Shown here piece by piece: positions 27,528-36,369 of a DNA stretch of 64,000 bases. Origin of the DNA: Nitrospira sp. (GTDB lineage: Bacteria; Nitrospirota; Nitrospiria; Nitrospirales; Nitrospiraceae); the NCBI GenBank assembly GCA_018242725.1, contig JAFEBI010000015.1:62001-126000 (forward strand), written 5' to 3'. Numbering within the stretch: the first letter of the stretch is position 1; every line of letters begins with the position of its first letter. Under the pieces are notes generated by a model. The model did no database searches. It was not told the origin of the DNA and saw only the letters and a program-made list of their open reading frames with translations. The position numbers were made by a program, and so were the translations under genes.

Positions 27528-29114
27528 CTATGTCCAAACAACATGCTCTTTATCAAGAAGAGTATTCAGATGCTGCTCAAGCTGGAGCACCGCACCTGTC
27601 GAGATCCTCACAGACTCGATCGTGTCTCCAGGCAACCCTTGTGCTATCTTTTGCCCGATGGAGCGATACATACGACGATAACTCTCCATCTTATTGATGC
27701 TTACCGTTCGCAGTACGCGATCTCTAGACTCCGCTTCATACACTGCACCATTTCTCATGCGGACGGTCACGCCGTTCGCTCGCAGTTCAATGTAATCTTG
27801 CACTCCAATGCGTTCGCTTCCCTGATCTGTCAGAACCATGGTAAAGAGCGCCCCATTCTCTAGCTCCATTGAGCAATTTATGGTGCCATCCTGCGCTAAG
27901 TACACCTCAGTTCTTAAAACTTCGCAATAATTGTTGAGAAAAATGAAGTGGTCGATCCAATGACAGCCATTTGACACAAGCCGACTCTTAGAGTTCGGCC
28001 ATCGATACCAATGGCGAGAGGGTAATGGCACCTCATACACAATACAATGATACGACACCGGATCCCCCGGCCTAAGTCGCAAGTCGGAATAGACATGCCG
28101 GTTCAGTGATTGATATCGTTTATGAAAACAGCAATACAATCTGCCCTTACCATGTGCCATCGCATTCAGCAACTCCAAAAGCTGATCTTCATTGACTGCT
28201 AGTGGCTTCTCGACCACGGCACACCCACCGGAATTGAGCGCCTTGACGGCTAGTGGAGCATGTGAATGATGGAACCCAGCTAAGAAATAGGCATCATAGT
28301 GCTCTTCCTGCCTGAGATCCTCCGCGGTATCCCACGTAATACCAGCCTGTTCCCTGAAAGGAATTTGCAAGGGATCGATCTCATGAATACATGATATCTC
28401 GACATAAGGCGCTATATTCGGCAATACGATGACCTTCGCATAGTTACCGTATCCAAAGAGAACCCCTTGCTTACGCTGAGCCTCCCTTGATCTTCCACTA
28501 ATGCGACGTTCCGTTGGCAGACCTCTCGCCGTAGCAGAAAATCGCTGAACCTTCTTCCAAGTTGATGGTTCTATCAATATGGCCCGAGCAGCATCGAACG
28601 CAGGCTGAAGATCCGGCAGCGAGCCCCCTGAAAAATGGCTCCATCCCAGCAACTCCTGAAAACAGACTGGATATACCTGTGACGACTCAGAATGGATGAT
28701 CTCCGTTTCATGGAGGTCCAATGGTGGTGACACGTCTATTGGCTGTACCAGGCACTGGGGCAATGTTATACGCTCAACACACATAGGGTGTGTTGTCGCA
28801 ATAAATAGAACAAGTTGTCCGTGATCAAGAATCGAAGGTTCTCCAGGCTCAACTATTGAGCCAAATCCGACAGATAAGAATTTTTGGTTACGGAGCCGCT
28901 CATTGTGTCTGGAAACGATTTTTCGGATGACATCGCGAAAGCCGATTTCCCGTAGATAGTTCCAAAGCAACCGGGTATTCGGTACTCGGACAAAATAGAG
29001 TTCTTCAATTTTTGCTAACGTGAGGCATGCCATTACCCGAACTCGGCAATCACCCGGTCTTCGAGAATAGTCAAGAAATCCTTCTCGCCATTCTCCATCG
29101 ATCAGCGCCTTCAT
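27528..29114 (-). CDS. Gfo/Idh/MocA oxidoreductase with an extra N-terminal domain
   Basis: A 528-residue protein. The C-terminal part (from about residue 215) is a Gfo/Idh/MocA oxidoreductase: GVLFGYGNYAKVIVLPNI (nucleotide-binding), DAYFLAGFHHSHAPLAVKAL, GGCAVVEKPLAVNEDQ (catalytic-type Lys) and NGCHWIDHFIFLNNY. The first 210 residues are not recognised; they contain RVRVMACLTLAKIEELYFVRVPN and GHVDPP-like polar stretches without a known motif. A normal family member is 320-380 residues, so this is an addition. Together with the bi-domain enzyme encoded 48 bases downstream it may act on the same nucleotide-sugar or on the lipid-linked sugar. The substrate is unknown. Confidence 0.82.
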   Translation of the reverse strand: MKALIDGEWREGFLDYSRRPGDCRVRVMACLTLAKIEELYFVRVPNTRLLWNYLREIGFRDVIRKIVSRHNERLRNQKFLSVGFGSIVEPGEPSILDHGQLVLFIATTHPMCVERITLPQCLVQPIDVSPPLDLHETEIIHSESSQVYPVCFQELLGWSHFSGGSLPDLQPAFDAARAILIEPSTWKKVQRFSATARGLPTERRISGRSREAQRKQGVLFGYGNYAKVIVLPNIAPYVEISCIHEIDPLQIPFREQAGITWDTAEDLRQEEHYDAYFLAGFHHSHAPLAVKALNSGGCAVVEKPLAVNEDQLLELLNAMAHGKGRLYCCFHKRYQSLNRHVYSDLRLRPGDPVSYHCIVYEVPLPSRHWYRWPNSKSRLVSNGCHWIDHFIFLNNYCEVLRTEVYLAQDGTINCSMELENGALFTMVLTDQGSERIGVQDYIELRANGVTVRMRNGAVYEAESRDRVLRTVSINKMESYRRMYRSIGQKIAQGLPGDTIESVRISTGAVLQLEQHLNTLLDKEHVVWT

Positions 29115-29263
29115 TCTTTACCGCCCTATCTCGTATGAATGCCCAATCATATCGATAGTGATGGATGGATCGATCGAAGGAATTCCGGTGCGATCACGGA
29201 CGGTGGAAGCACTGATATCATCCGTGCACCGACAGCTGTAAACCCGTAGTAGTGTCGTGATCA

Positions 29264-31402
29264 TCATCTGCCAGCGCCATGGCTCAAAGGCTTCACTGAA
29301 CCGTCCAGAAGCACACGGCGTACGGCTTCAACATTGGAGGATTCCCACCGACTGAAGTCAGCCTCACCCGGTAGATGCATGGCCTTTTGGACCTCAGCCC
29401 TGTTAAAGGCCGTCAGCAGCACATAGTCTTCCAATCCTTCTCGAAATGCCTCCCATCGACGACTGCTCACAACTCCTTTATCCGACTCATAGACGACAGC
29501 CCAATCTGGTCTAGGACCATCAATATCATCCCATGCTGAACTCCCGCTCGTATCGCTGTATGACCAGAACCCGATCCCGCTCGCCCCATAGTGCCACGCC
29601 CACCACGCAAGGAGTCGATAATCGTGTAGGGGGGAACCAAGCTTTGCTGGCGCCTTTGTGTTGCCGTAAATCCACCATTCCTTCTGCAGATGCTTGAAAA
29701 ATTCACCTAAATGGCCGTGCACCGCTAGAAGATTTGGTTGCCACAAGTCCACCAATCCCTGCAGTTCTCGAAGGTGATCGATATTGATGGGCGGATTCGC
29801 GTAGACACTGGGATTCGCGTAAACACGTATAGCTGGATTCCACTGCTTGACTGCTTCAGCCACTGCTTTGATAAGTTGCAGACTTGGACGGTCTGGCTCA
29901 TCGACGGGATACAAGACCCAGCGTTCTGGGGGCAGCCCCTGAGCGGCCAGATAGGCAGAGACCTTCTCGATCCACTTCAGCAACCGTTCTTTTGCAGCAG
30001 GATCAAGCGTGCGTCCTTTATCTGAAAAACCAAGTGGATTTTTTACAGCACTCCAGCCGAGATACAGAAAGAGTGTCCCACGTTGCTTCGCGAGATCCAC
30101 CGTGCCCGCAAATTGGACAGCTTTGTTGATATCCCAGCTGCCATCCATCGCAAGACCAGGGATTTCTGCCGGGTGCGCGACGAAGGTGTTGATCCCATGA
30201 GTCACCAAGTCATTCACAGCAGCGTTTCTGTCACGGAAGATCGGCAGATCCGAGGAATACGCCCAGTTTACGGCATATAAAGGTTTGGTGCCGTTGCCAT
30301 CATATGCCATGATGGTTGCCGCACCAGGCACAGAAATCGTTTGGCCGCCACCCTCAATGCTGATCTGGAAACGGTGGGAACCGGGACCGATTATCGCCAA
30401 GTTCACATCGAGCCAGATGTAGCTGGGTACGCCGGGCCGCATCGTCAATCGCATGCCATCATTCAGAGGGACAAGTGGATCATAGACCCGTTGTCCATTT
30501 GCCGCTATCACTGGCATCACCTCAAATAGCCTTACTGACGCGACCGGCAGGCCTTTCACCTTCACACTTAGACCGCCGACGCCCGCTGCTTCACCTACCA
30601 CAATTCCAAAGCAGACACTCTCGCGTTCACCCGCATAACCACGTATTTCAACTGCAGGGGTGCCGATCTCGATGTGATCGCGTGCGCGCGCGGGATCAAT
30701 CACACCCCACGGATTCTGGATCCACACATGCATGGCTCTACCGTCCAACGATAACGCTCTTCTCTCGATTTCTATGTCTGCAGTCTTTAGGAGCGTCTCT
30801 CGAGTGCGGCGCTTACTATCTTCCAGTGCTGTTCGAACATTGGCAATGATCGGCGATGTCGCGGGTATGTTGCCCACTGCGGAGGGATGCCATTCTATTT
30901 CGTCCAAAAACAGAAAGGTGCCGGAAGCATGTAATACCACAACAAGGGTATCCGTGACCGCACTTACGTCTATTTCCAACCAGTGTGCACGACTATCTTC
31001 GAGCTTCGCGGATTCTGGGGCAAGGGAGCCGACCATTCGCAGCTTATCGGCGCGATCGCGCGTATACACATTGATCTGCTGTGGGACATCCACGCCCGCA
31101 GACAACCCCTTGGCAGAATGAAGGCGCAATCGACCAGCTTGCGGTGCCCCTATGGAACTTCCGCCGCCAACACGAAGTTGTATGGCAACCGGCGTAAACG
31201 CTGCCCATCCGACAGCTTCTTTATTCATCCAGATGGGGAACATCGCGAGTTTTCCATCGGTGAGTTGCCGAGGGTCGTCGTCGTCCGTACAGAGCGCGTA
31301 ATTGGGTGATCGGCTAAATTCTATGACGGTCAGCGATATCGCCGACGCTTTATCAGTCTGTCCAACCAGTAATGCGACAACCATGATGACAAATAGATAC
31401 AT
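29264..31402 (-). CDS. Secreted DUF4091 glycoside-hydrolase-like protein
   Basis: About 712 residues with an N-terminal signal peptide (MYLFVIMVVALLVGQTDKASA). Residues about 20-190 look like a beta-sandwich, carbohydrate-binding-type domain. The middle has further beta-rich domains. The C-terminal 330 residues form a TIM-barrel-like region ending in a DUF4091 domain: WVLYPVDEPDRPSLQLIKAV, NLLAVHGHLGEFFKHLQKEWW, LLAWWAWHYGASGIGFWSY and RRWEAFREGLEDYVLLTAF. DUF4091 proteins are related to glycoside hydrolases, and the DEP motif could hold an acidic catalytic residue. The ATG at 31402 has GAGGA ten bases upstream and begins directly with the signal peptide. It lies inside the glycosyltransferase block, so a role in trimming or remodelling the exported polysaccharide is inferred. 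Confidence 0.82.
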   Translation of the reverse strand: MYLFVIMVVALLVGQTDKASAISLTVIEFSRSPNYALCTDDDDPRQLTDGKLAMFPIWMNKEAVGWAAFTPVAIQLRVGGGSSIGAPQAGRLRLHSAKGLSAGVDVPQQINVYTRDRADKLRMVGSLAPESAKLEDSRAHWLEIDVSAVTDTLVVVLHASGTFLFLDEIEWHPSAVGNIPATSPIIANVRTALEDSKRRTRETLLKTADIEIERRALSLDGRAMHVWIQNPWGVIDPARARDHIEIGTPAVEIRGYAGERESVCFGIVVGEAAGVGGLSVKVKGLPVASVRLFEVMPVIAANGQRVYDPLVPLNDGMRLTMRPGVPSYIWLDVNLAIIGPGSHRFQISIEGGGQTISVPGAATIMAYDGNGTKPLYAVNWAYSSDLPIFRDRNAAVNDLVTHGINTFVAHPAEIPGLAMDGSWDINKAVQFAGTVDLAKQRGTLFLYLGWSAVKNPLGFSDKGRTLDPAAKERLLKWIEKVSAYLAAQGLPPERWVLYPVDEPDRPSLQLIKAVAEAVKQWNPAIRVYANPSVYANPPINIDHLRELQGLVDLWQPNLLAVHGHLGEFFKHLQKEWWIYGNTKAPAKLGSPLHDYRLLAWWAWHYGASGIGFWSYSDTSGSSAWDDIDGPRPDWAVVYESDKGVVSSRRWEAFREGLEDYVLLTAFNRAEVQKAMHLPGEADFSRWESSNVEAVRRVLLDGSVKPLSHGAGR

Positions 31403-31473
31403 AAGTACTTCATCCTCTTTGCATAAGTACTCTGTTAAGCTGTGAGTGCTTGCGCCTGACAATTCGCGCAGCT

Positions 31474-32532
31474 CTATACCTGAACGCTTTTTCGCTCAGC
31501 TGATAACCGCTGGCACAGATCAACAAAGTACTGCGTCCATCTTTTCGCATCGAACTCTGCGGCCTTCGCTCGTGTGCCCTCACGACATGTCGCGCGAAGC
31601 TGATCGGAGTCAATGAACATCTGCATCGCCTTGGCCAAACCCACTACGTCACGTGGCTCCACGAGGATCCCGGTCTCAGGGGTCACGATCTCAGGAATGC
31701 CCCTCCACCGAGTCGTGATCACGGGAATACCAGCACAGTAGGCCTCAAGTATTACGCCGGGGTAGCCCTCCGTTTCGGCATAGGTCGGAAGCACAAGGGC
31801 ATCATATCGAGCCAGAGTCTGAATAACGTCTTCGTTCGCAAGAGAGCCGCGGTAGATCACAGGCGAGTTCGCGAACCATGACGGTGAGATTCCATCCAGC
31901 AAAGGCCCATACACATCGATCACGACGTTCGTGGTTGAAAGCGTCTTCGCAGCTGCTACGAGTTCACCGATACCCTTTGAAGGCTTGACGTGCCCGACAA
32001 ACACGAAGCGACACCCGCCAGTCCCACTAGTCGTAGCGGTGATCTCACCAGCGCAATGCCGGCTATTCGGATACCAGAGAACAGAGCTGGTCGATTGGCT
32101 TTGGAAGTACTGAACAGAATTCTTGTGTTCAAGTAGGAGTGCCTCAGCGCGTAGGACAGTGCGATCAAACAGGCGCCTTTTCACACCCTGAGCACTCCGA
32201 TGCCAGGCATCAATATCTCCGCCAAATCCTCGGACAATCCACTTTCGATGAAATAACCGCGATGCAAGATGCACGACGGGCCCAAAGGACATGATGCCCT
32301 TCAGCGATGTGTGGAACGTGACGACTGACGCCCATCGCATATTCCAGAGCAGAAGAATCAAGCAGCGGAGCGCATACAGCAAGTTACTGATGGTGCCGAC
32401 TGTGGGACGCGAGATATCAATGACACGAATGCACACATCATCTCGGTCGCGGAGGCCTTCGACAAGTTGCTTGAATAATACCGTGGTACCACCGACTGGT
32501 GGTGGAAGGGCGCCGATCAGGAGAACGTTCAT
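31474..32532 (-). CDS. Family 4-type glycosyltransferase
   Basis: A 352-residue GT-B transferase. The N-terminal half starts MNVLLIGALPPPVGGTTVLF, with the GG loop that binds the acceptor side. The C-terminal half carries FVFVGHVKPSKGIGELVAAAK, ARYDALVLPTYAETEGYPGVILEAYCAGIPVI (the conserved EX7E-type motif) and GILVEPRDVVGLAKAM. It probably adds one sugar of the repeat unit on the cytoplasmic face. It lies 71 bases upstream of the DUF4091 start. Donor and linkage cannot be predicted. Confidence 0.9.
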   Translation of the reverse strand: MNVLLIGALPPPVGGTTVLFKQLVEGLRDRDDVCIRVIDISRPTVGTISNLLYALRCLILLLWNMRWASVVTFHTSLKGIMSFGPVVHLASRLFHRKWIVRGFGGDIDAWHRSAQGVKRRLFDRTVLRAEALLLEHKNSVQYFQSQSTSSVLWYPNSRHCAGEITATTSGTGGCRFVFVGHVKPSKGIGELVAAAKTLSTTNVVIDVYGPLLDGISPSWFANSPVIYRGSLANEDVIQTLARYDALVLPTYAETEGYPGVILEAYCAGIPVITTRWRGIPEIVTPETGILVEPRDVVGLAKAMQMFIDSDQLRATCREGTRAKAAEFDAKRWTQYFVDLCQRLSAERKSVQV

Positions 32533-32667
32533 GGCATATCCCTAGCTATTGTCATAGGTAACCGATCCCTGATGGAGTCCATCTAGTCCTCATGATTCAT
32601 GACCGTTCGTGACGAAACCGACGAAACGCCAGGCGAGTCGTCGATCCACACTGTCGCGCCTATGTAT

Positions 32668-33861
32668 CTACCTGGCTGCATACAGCGACCTGTAGTGTTG
32701 GAGATTTGCGGACATTGTGAGCCGACCTTTTGCGAACCGCGTGATATTCGCTCTTAGACTCATCAAATTATTGGTGTGAACAAAGTTGAGTATTTGCATA
32801 GCCATATCAGCCCCCTCATCAAGGAGCATCCCAACTCCTTCGCCTGGCAGTAGGTCACTGTAATCTCCAATACCACGTGTCAACATGACCGGAAGCCCAC
32901 AGGCCAAATACTCCGCAACTTTCACCGGGCTTGCCACGTTATTGACGGTCGTATCGTGACGCATGATGAACCCGAGGTCAGCGGCCGACAGGTACCGATG
33001 GACTTCCTTGTGAGAACATCCGGCCACAATGGCCTGGTCAGACGGAAACGCCGCGTCCCGCAGTAGATCCGCTACTTCACCCTGATTATTAGTCAGGAAA
33101 AGAGCCTTGCACCGCTGATCGGCCAAACAGACCTTTTTGAACACCAGGATGAGATCACCTATTCTTTGCCATGCATACGTTCCCCCCGAATAACACAGGA
33201 GGATACTGTGCTCATTGAGGCCAAAAGTGTTTCGCAGTTCATTCCGGGCTGCTGGATCAAAGTAAAAACTTTTTTCGTTAAAGCAAGACGGAATGACGGT
33301 CGTGTCCTCGCGGCCGGTCTTACAACTCAGGTACTCCTTCAAATTCGTTGATACCGTACCTAGTCGATCGGCCTTGCAGGCTTCATGCAATTCAAGATAC
33401 GAAAGCAGGCGAGATTTTATACTGGGACCTGCCTGAAGTTGTTTCTCCAGGCCTACCAAGCCTCGAACATCAAAGATGGAGACCGCATTGATCTTACGCG
33501 CTAATCTTCTGGCCCACATCGAGCCGATGAACGAACGCGCATAGACATGAGTGATCCTCGCGTCAGCAACCTCTGAACACATATACTCGAAGACCCTCCT
33601 GGAGGCGCACCAGAAATCCCACGCACCCGCCTGAGGCGCAAGGACAGGCCTCACAACGGCGCGCACGTTATAGTGCGTTGCAATGGCTGCAGCAGCTTCT
33701 TGCGCGCGAGCTGGTGATGTTTCAGCACCAGCGAATTGACACACGAATCCCTGTTGACTCAGAAATGATGCGACCGAAAGCACTTGTGCATGCAGGATCG
33801 AACTATCTAACGCTGGCCATTCAGGCACAAAAAACAAGATGGCAGGGTTGTTTTGTGACAT
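32668..33861 (-). CDS. Glycosyltransferase (GT-B, family 4-like)
   Basis: About 397 residues. The N-terminal domain starts with AILFFVPEWPALDSSILHAQ, followed by a conserved-looking SIFDVRGLVGLEKQL. The C-terminal domain shows ILLCYSGGTYAWQRIGDLILV, ALFLTNNQGEVADLLRDA, RYLSAADLGFIMRHDTTVNNVASPVKVAEYLACGLPVMLTRGIGD. The KVAEYLACGLPV segment matches the nucleotide-sugar-binding motif of family 4 enzymes. The start at 33861 has GAGGAG eleven bases upstream; the frame continues up to 33906 but those residues look non-native. It is part of the glycan-synthesis operon between the ligase gene and another transferase. Confidence 0.85.
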   Translation of the reverse strand: MSQNNPAILFFVPEWPALDSSILHAQVLSVASFLSQQGFVCQFAGAETSPARAQEAAAAIATHYNVRAVVRPVLAPQAGAWDFWCASRRVFEYMCSEVADARITHVYARSFIGSMWARRLARKINAVSIFDVRGLVGLEKQLQAGPSIKSRLLSYLELHEACKADRLGTVSTNLKEYLSCKTGREDTTVIPSCFNEKSFYFDPAARNELRNTFGLNEHSILLCYSGGTYAWQRIGDLILVFKKVCLADQRCKALFLTNNQGEVADLLRDAAFPSDQAIVAGCSHKEVHRYLSAADLGFIMRHDTTVNNVASPVKVAEYLACGLPVMLTRGIGDYSDLLPGEGVGMLLDEGADMAMQILNFVHTNNLMSLRANITRFAKGRLTMSANLQHYRSLYAAR

Positions 33862-33964
33862 AAGACACTTACTCCTCAGGTAACAACATACATCGTGCAT
33901 GCCCATGGAATCTGGTGCTCACCGCTACGTCGGTGATGTGAGAATCCAACGTGTTCTTCCAGCG

Positions 33965-35296
33965 TCAGGCATCTGTATGGTGCATCGAGTCGACATGAGC
34001 GAGCGCAACAGTGGCCGCACCAAACATTCCAATGAGTAGATTTGCACCAAGATCGCCGCTGACCTGTGCATTGGTTACCGCAGCGATGTAGCTGATCGTC
34101 AAGCCGGCCAAGAGCGCACGGTGCGCTGGGGCGACGAGCCTCCCCCTCGCGCGCATCACCGCTCGTATAGGCAGAACAATCGCCACGACAATGACTCCGA
34201 ACCCAACCAGACCGTTTTCGTACAGCACTTCAAGCAGCATATTGTGCGGATAGGCTCGATCATCCTTTTGTAATTCCAGGTACCCAAAGTCTCCGGTGCC
34301 ATGGCCAACCACTAAGGCCACAGGATCGGAATCTATGATTGCATTCACAGCCATCTTGTATGCCGGAAGTCGCAGGGAGAGGTTTTCAATCTTCTCAATA
34401 ACCCGTTCCTGAACGAACGCCTTTGGCAGAAACTCCATCAGTACCATCCCGCTCAAGAGCGTACACCCAACCACAAACGCGACAAGGCCCAGTCGCTTGA
34501 TGACCCCCTGCATCAGAAGGATCGGAGTACACACACATGCGATTAACAGCGCAAGCAGTGGCCCCTTTGACCCAGTTGCCAGCAGATACACGAATGCAAG
34601 CAGTCCGAACGGGACTCCCCACATCACATTAATCCATGTGCGACGAAGTGCAAGGATTGTCACAATGATCGTTACGGCTAACGCGAGATGCCTTGCCAGC
34701 ATGATAGGGTTCCCCCCCTCGCCAAACCGTAGTCTGAAAAACCGGGAGGCGGCTTGAATCAACTGGATCGGATTGCCGACTTCCATCATGGTGATACACA
34801 CTAAAATGACGCTGCCAAGCCCGAGCCCATAGATAAATGATTTCGCCGCCGGCAACCCATCGATCTGGTTGTAAATCACCACCCCCACGGCAAGGAAATA
34901 TGCGGCAACCAATACCGTCTTATTAGCCCCATACCGTGGCGCGCGCGAATACGAGATGCCCACCATCCAGATTGCCACTACGGCTACATACAATAGAATC
35001 AATGGGGCTCCTGTCTTGATCGGATGTCCGCTCAGAAACAGAAAAGCAAACATCGCCACCACAAAGGCAAAAAAGACTCCACGCGCGTTGGGAACCTCGT
35101 AGAGGTCGGTTAAGGGAATCGAAATCTGAACAAATGCTCCGATCAAGAAAACCAGAATACAGTTTGCCCTGCGAGACCGATACTCCTGCTGAATCACATG
35201 TTCGGAGAAGGAACTCTCTGAAGTCGGGAGATCCTCATCTATCCTTCGACAGGAAAGGTTGTCTGTCGCAATCGTGAATCTCCCCTGCCTCAGCAT
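33965..35296 (-). CDS. O-antigen ligase/polymerase (Wzy-type) membrane protein
   Basis: A 443-residue integral membrane protein with about ten hydrophobic segments. The large periplasmic loop contains GHGTGDFGYLEL and the family signature YPHNMLLEVLYENGLVGFG, typical of the Wzy/WaaL superfamily. A basic, soluble N-terminus of about 45 residues precedes the first helix (ANCILVFLIGAFVQISIPL). It probably polymerises the flipped repeat units or transfers them to an acceptor. Context, with Wzx upstream and Wzz/Wza in the same locus, favours a polymerase. It begins three bases after the preceding glycosyltransferase stop. Confidence 0.87.
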   Translation of the reverse strand: MLRQGRFTIATDNLSCRRIDEDLPTSESSFSEHVIQQEYRSRRANCILVFLIGAFVQISIPLTDLYEVPNARGVFFAFVVAMFAFLFLSGHPIKTGAPLILLYVAVVAIWMVGISYSRAPRYGANKTVLVAAYFLAVGVVIYNQIDGLPAAKSFIYGLGLGSVILVCITMMEVGNPIQLIQAASRFFRLRFGEGGNPIMLARHLALAVTIIVTILALRRTWINVMWGVPFGLLAFVYLLATGSKGPLLALLIACVCTPILLMQGVIKRLGLVAFVVGCTLLSGMVLMEFLPKAFVQERVIEKIENLSLRLPAYKMAVNAIIDSDPVALVVGHGTGDFGYLELQKDDRAYPHNMLLEVLYENGLVGFGVIVVAIVLPIRAVMRARGRLVAPAHRALLAGLTISYIAAVTNAQVSGDLGANLLIGMFGAATVALAHVDSMHHTDA

Positions 35297-35299
35297 CTG

Positions 35300-36343
35300 T
35301 CAACAAACCGCCAGGCTCACCGGCTCTGAACAGTTCACCACGGACCGATAGAGAGCCTCTAGCTGTTGGCCAACTTGGTCCCAAGTCGGCATTGCATGGA
35401 TTGCCTGCGGTATCACACTCTCTGTTTCGTCTCGCATCTCATCATCTATCAGTCGAGCCATGGCTTTCACATCGTTTGGGCGGAATCTCCTGACATACGA
35501 AGCAATGGTCTCCGCGATGGGGACTTGATCCGAGGCAAGAATGCGGCACCCTGCTACAGCGGCCTCATTGAGCGTAAGCGGCATGACCTCTGAAAAGCTG
35601 GGCATGACGAACAACTTTGCCGCGCGATAGCATGAGGCCAACAGTGGATCGTCATGGTGAAACGAGCCTACAAATTGTACGTTGCTCCCGGCTTCAGCTT
35701 TGACTTGTTTGAAATAACGTTCATTTTCCGGAGACGCCCGCCCGACTAACACCAACGTATAGGGCAGCCGTTGCATCGCTCGAACCAATGTCAGCTGATT
35801 TTTTCTCGGCTCTATTGAGGCGACATTGAGTACAAAGTTCCTCACTCCATATTTCTCTTCAAACAACTGTGGATCACCGTCTCGAAACGCCATACTGAGC
35901 CCGTTAGGAATAATACGAAACTTAGCCTGGTCCACATTGAACACTTTCATCAATAAGTCTTGTTCATCGGCGTTGGCAGCCAAGACCAACGTAGCCGCAT
36001 CAAGCATGATCCTCGCTCGCTTTAAGTCGGAATACACCCCTGGAAGAACCGATAGCTTCTGCTTCACCATTGAAAACAGCGGGTGATTATTGAACATATT
36101 GAGAACCGGGCACACAACCACGGGCACTCTCAATTTGACGGCCCTCATCACATGATCAACCATTGAACAGTCGATGCTGAAGACGTGACAAACATCGACG
36201 TCGGGAACTTGATTTTTCCAAGGATTATACTGGACAACATCCACCCCAAGTTTGGACAAGCTTCTGGCAGTCTCTTCAATCTGAATCTGCAAACCGCCTC
36301 GATTTAACCCAATTCGTGGATATGTCAGAAATAGGACCCTCAT
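35300..36343 (-). CDS. Family 4-type glycosyltransferase
   Basis: About 347 residues. It begins MRVLFLTYPRIGLNRGGLQI, with the glycine-rich loop typical of the family. The C-terminal domain contains RIIPNGLSMAF, FVLNVASIEPRKNQLTLVRAM, YTLVLVGRASPENERYF and AKLFVMPSFSEVMPLTLNEAAVAGCRILA, matching the EX7E-like motif. The longer open frame reaches 36601 but its first 86 codons overlap wzx and look non-coding. The ATG at 36343 has GGGGTG seven bases upstream and starts 26 bases after the wzx stop. It is co-transcribed with wzx and the ligase gene. Confidence 0.9.
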   Translation of the reverse strand: MRVLFLTYPRIGLNRGGLQIQIEETARSLSKLGVDVVQYNPWKNQVPDVDVCHVFSIDCSMVDHVMRAVKLRVPVVVCPVLNMFNNHPLFSMVKQKLSVLPGVYSDLKRARIMLDAATLVLAANADEQDLLMKVFNVDQAKFRIIPNGLSMAFRDGDPQLFEEKYGVRNFVLNVASIEPRKNQLTLVRAMQRLPYTLVLVGRASPENERYFKQVKAEAGSNVQFVGSFHHDDPLLASCYRAAKLFVMPSFSEVMPLTLNEAAVAGCRILASDQVPIAETIASYVRRFRPNDVKAMARLIDDEMRDETESVIPQAIHAMPTWDQVGQQLEALYRSVVNCSEPVSLAVC

Positions 36344-36369
36344 TCGGTCACCCCATATAGATGGTCGGA

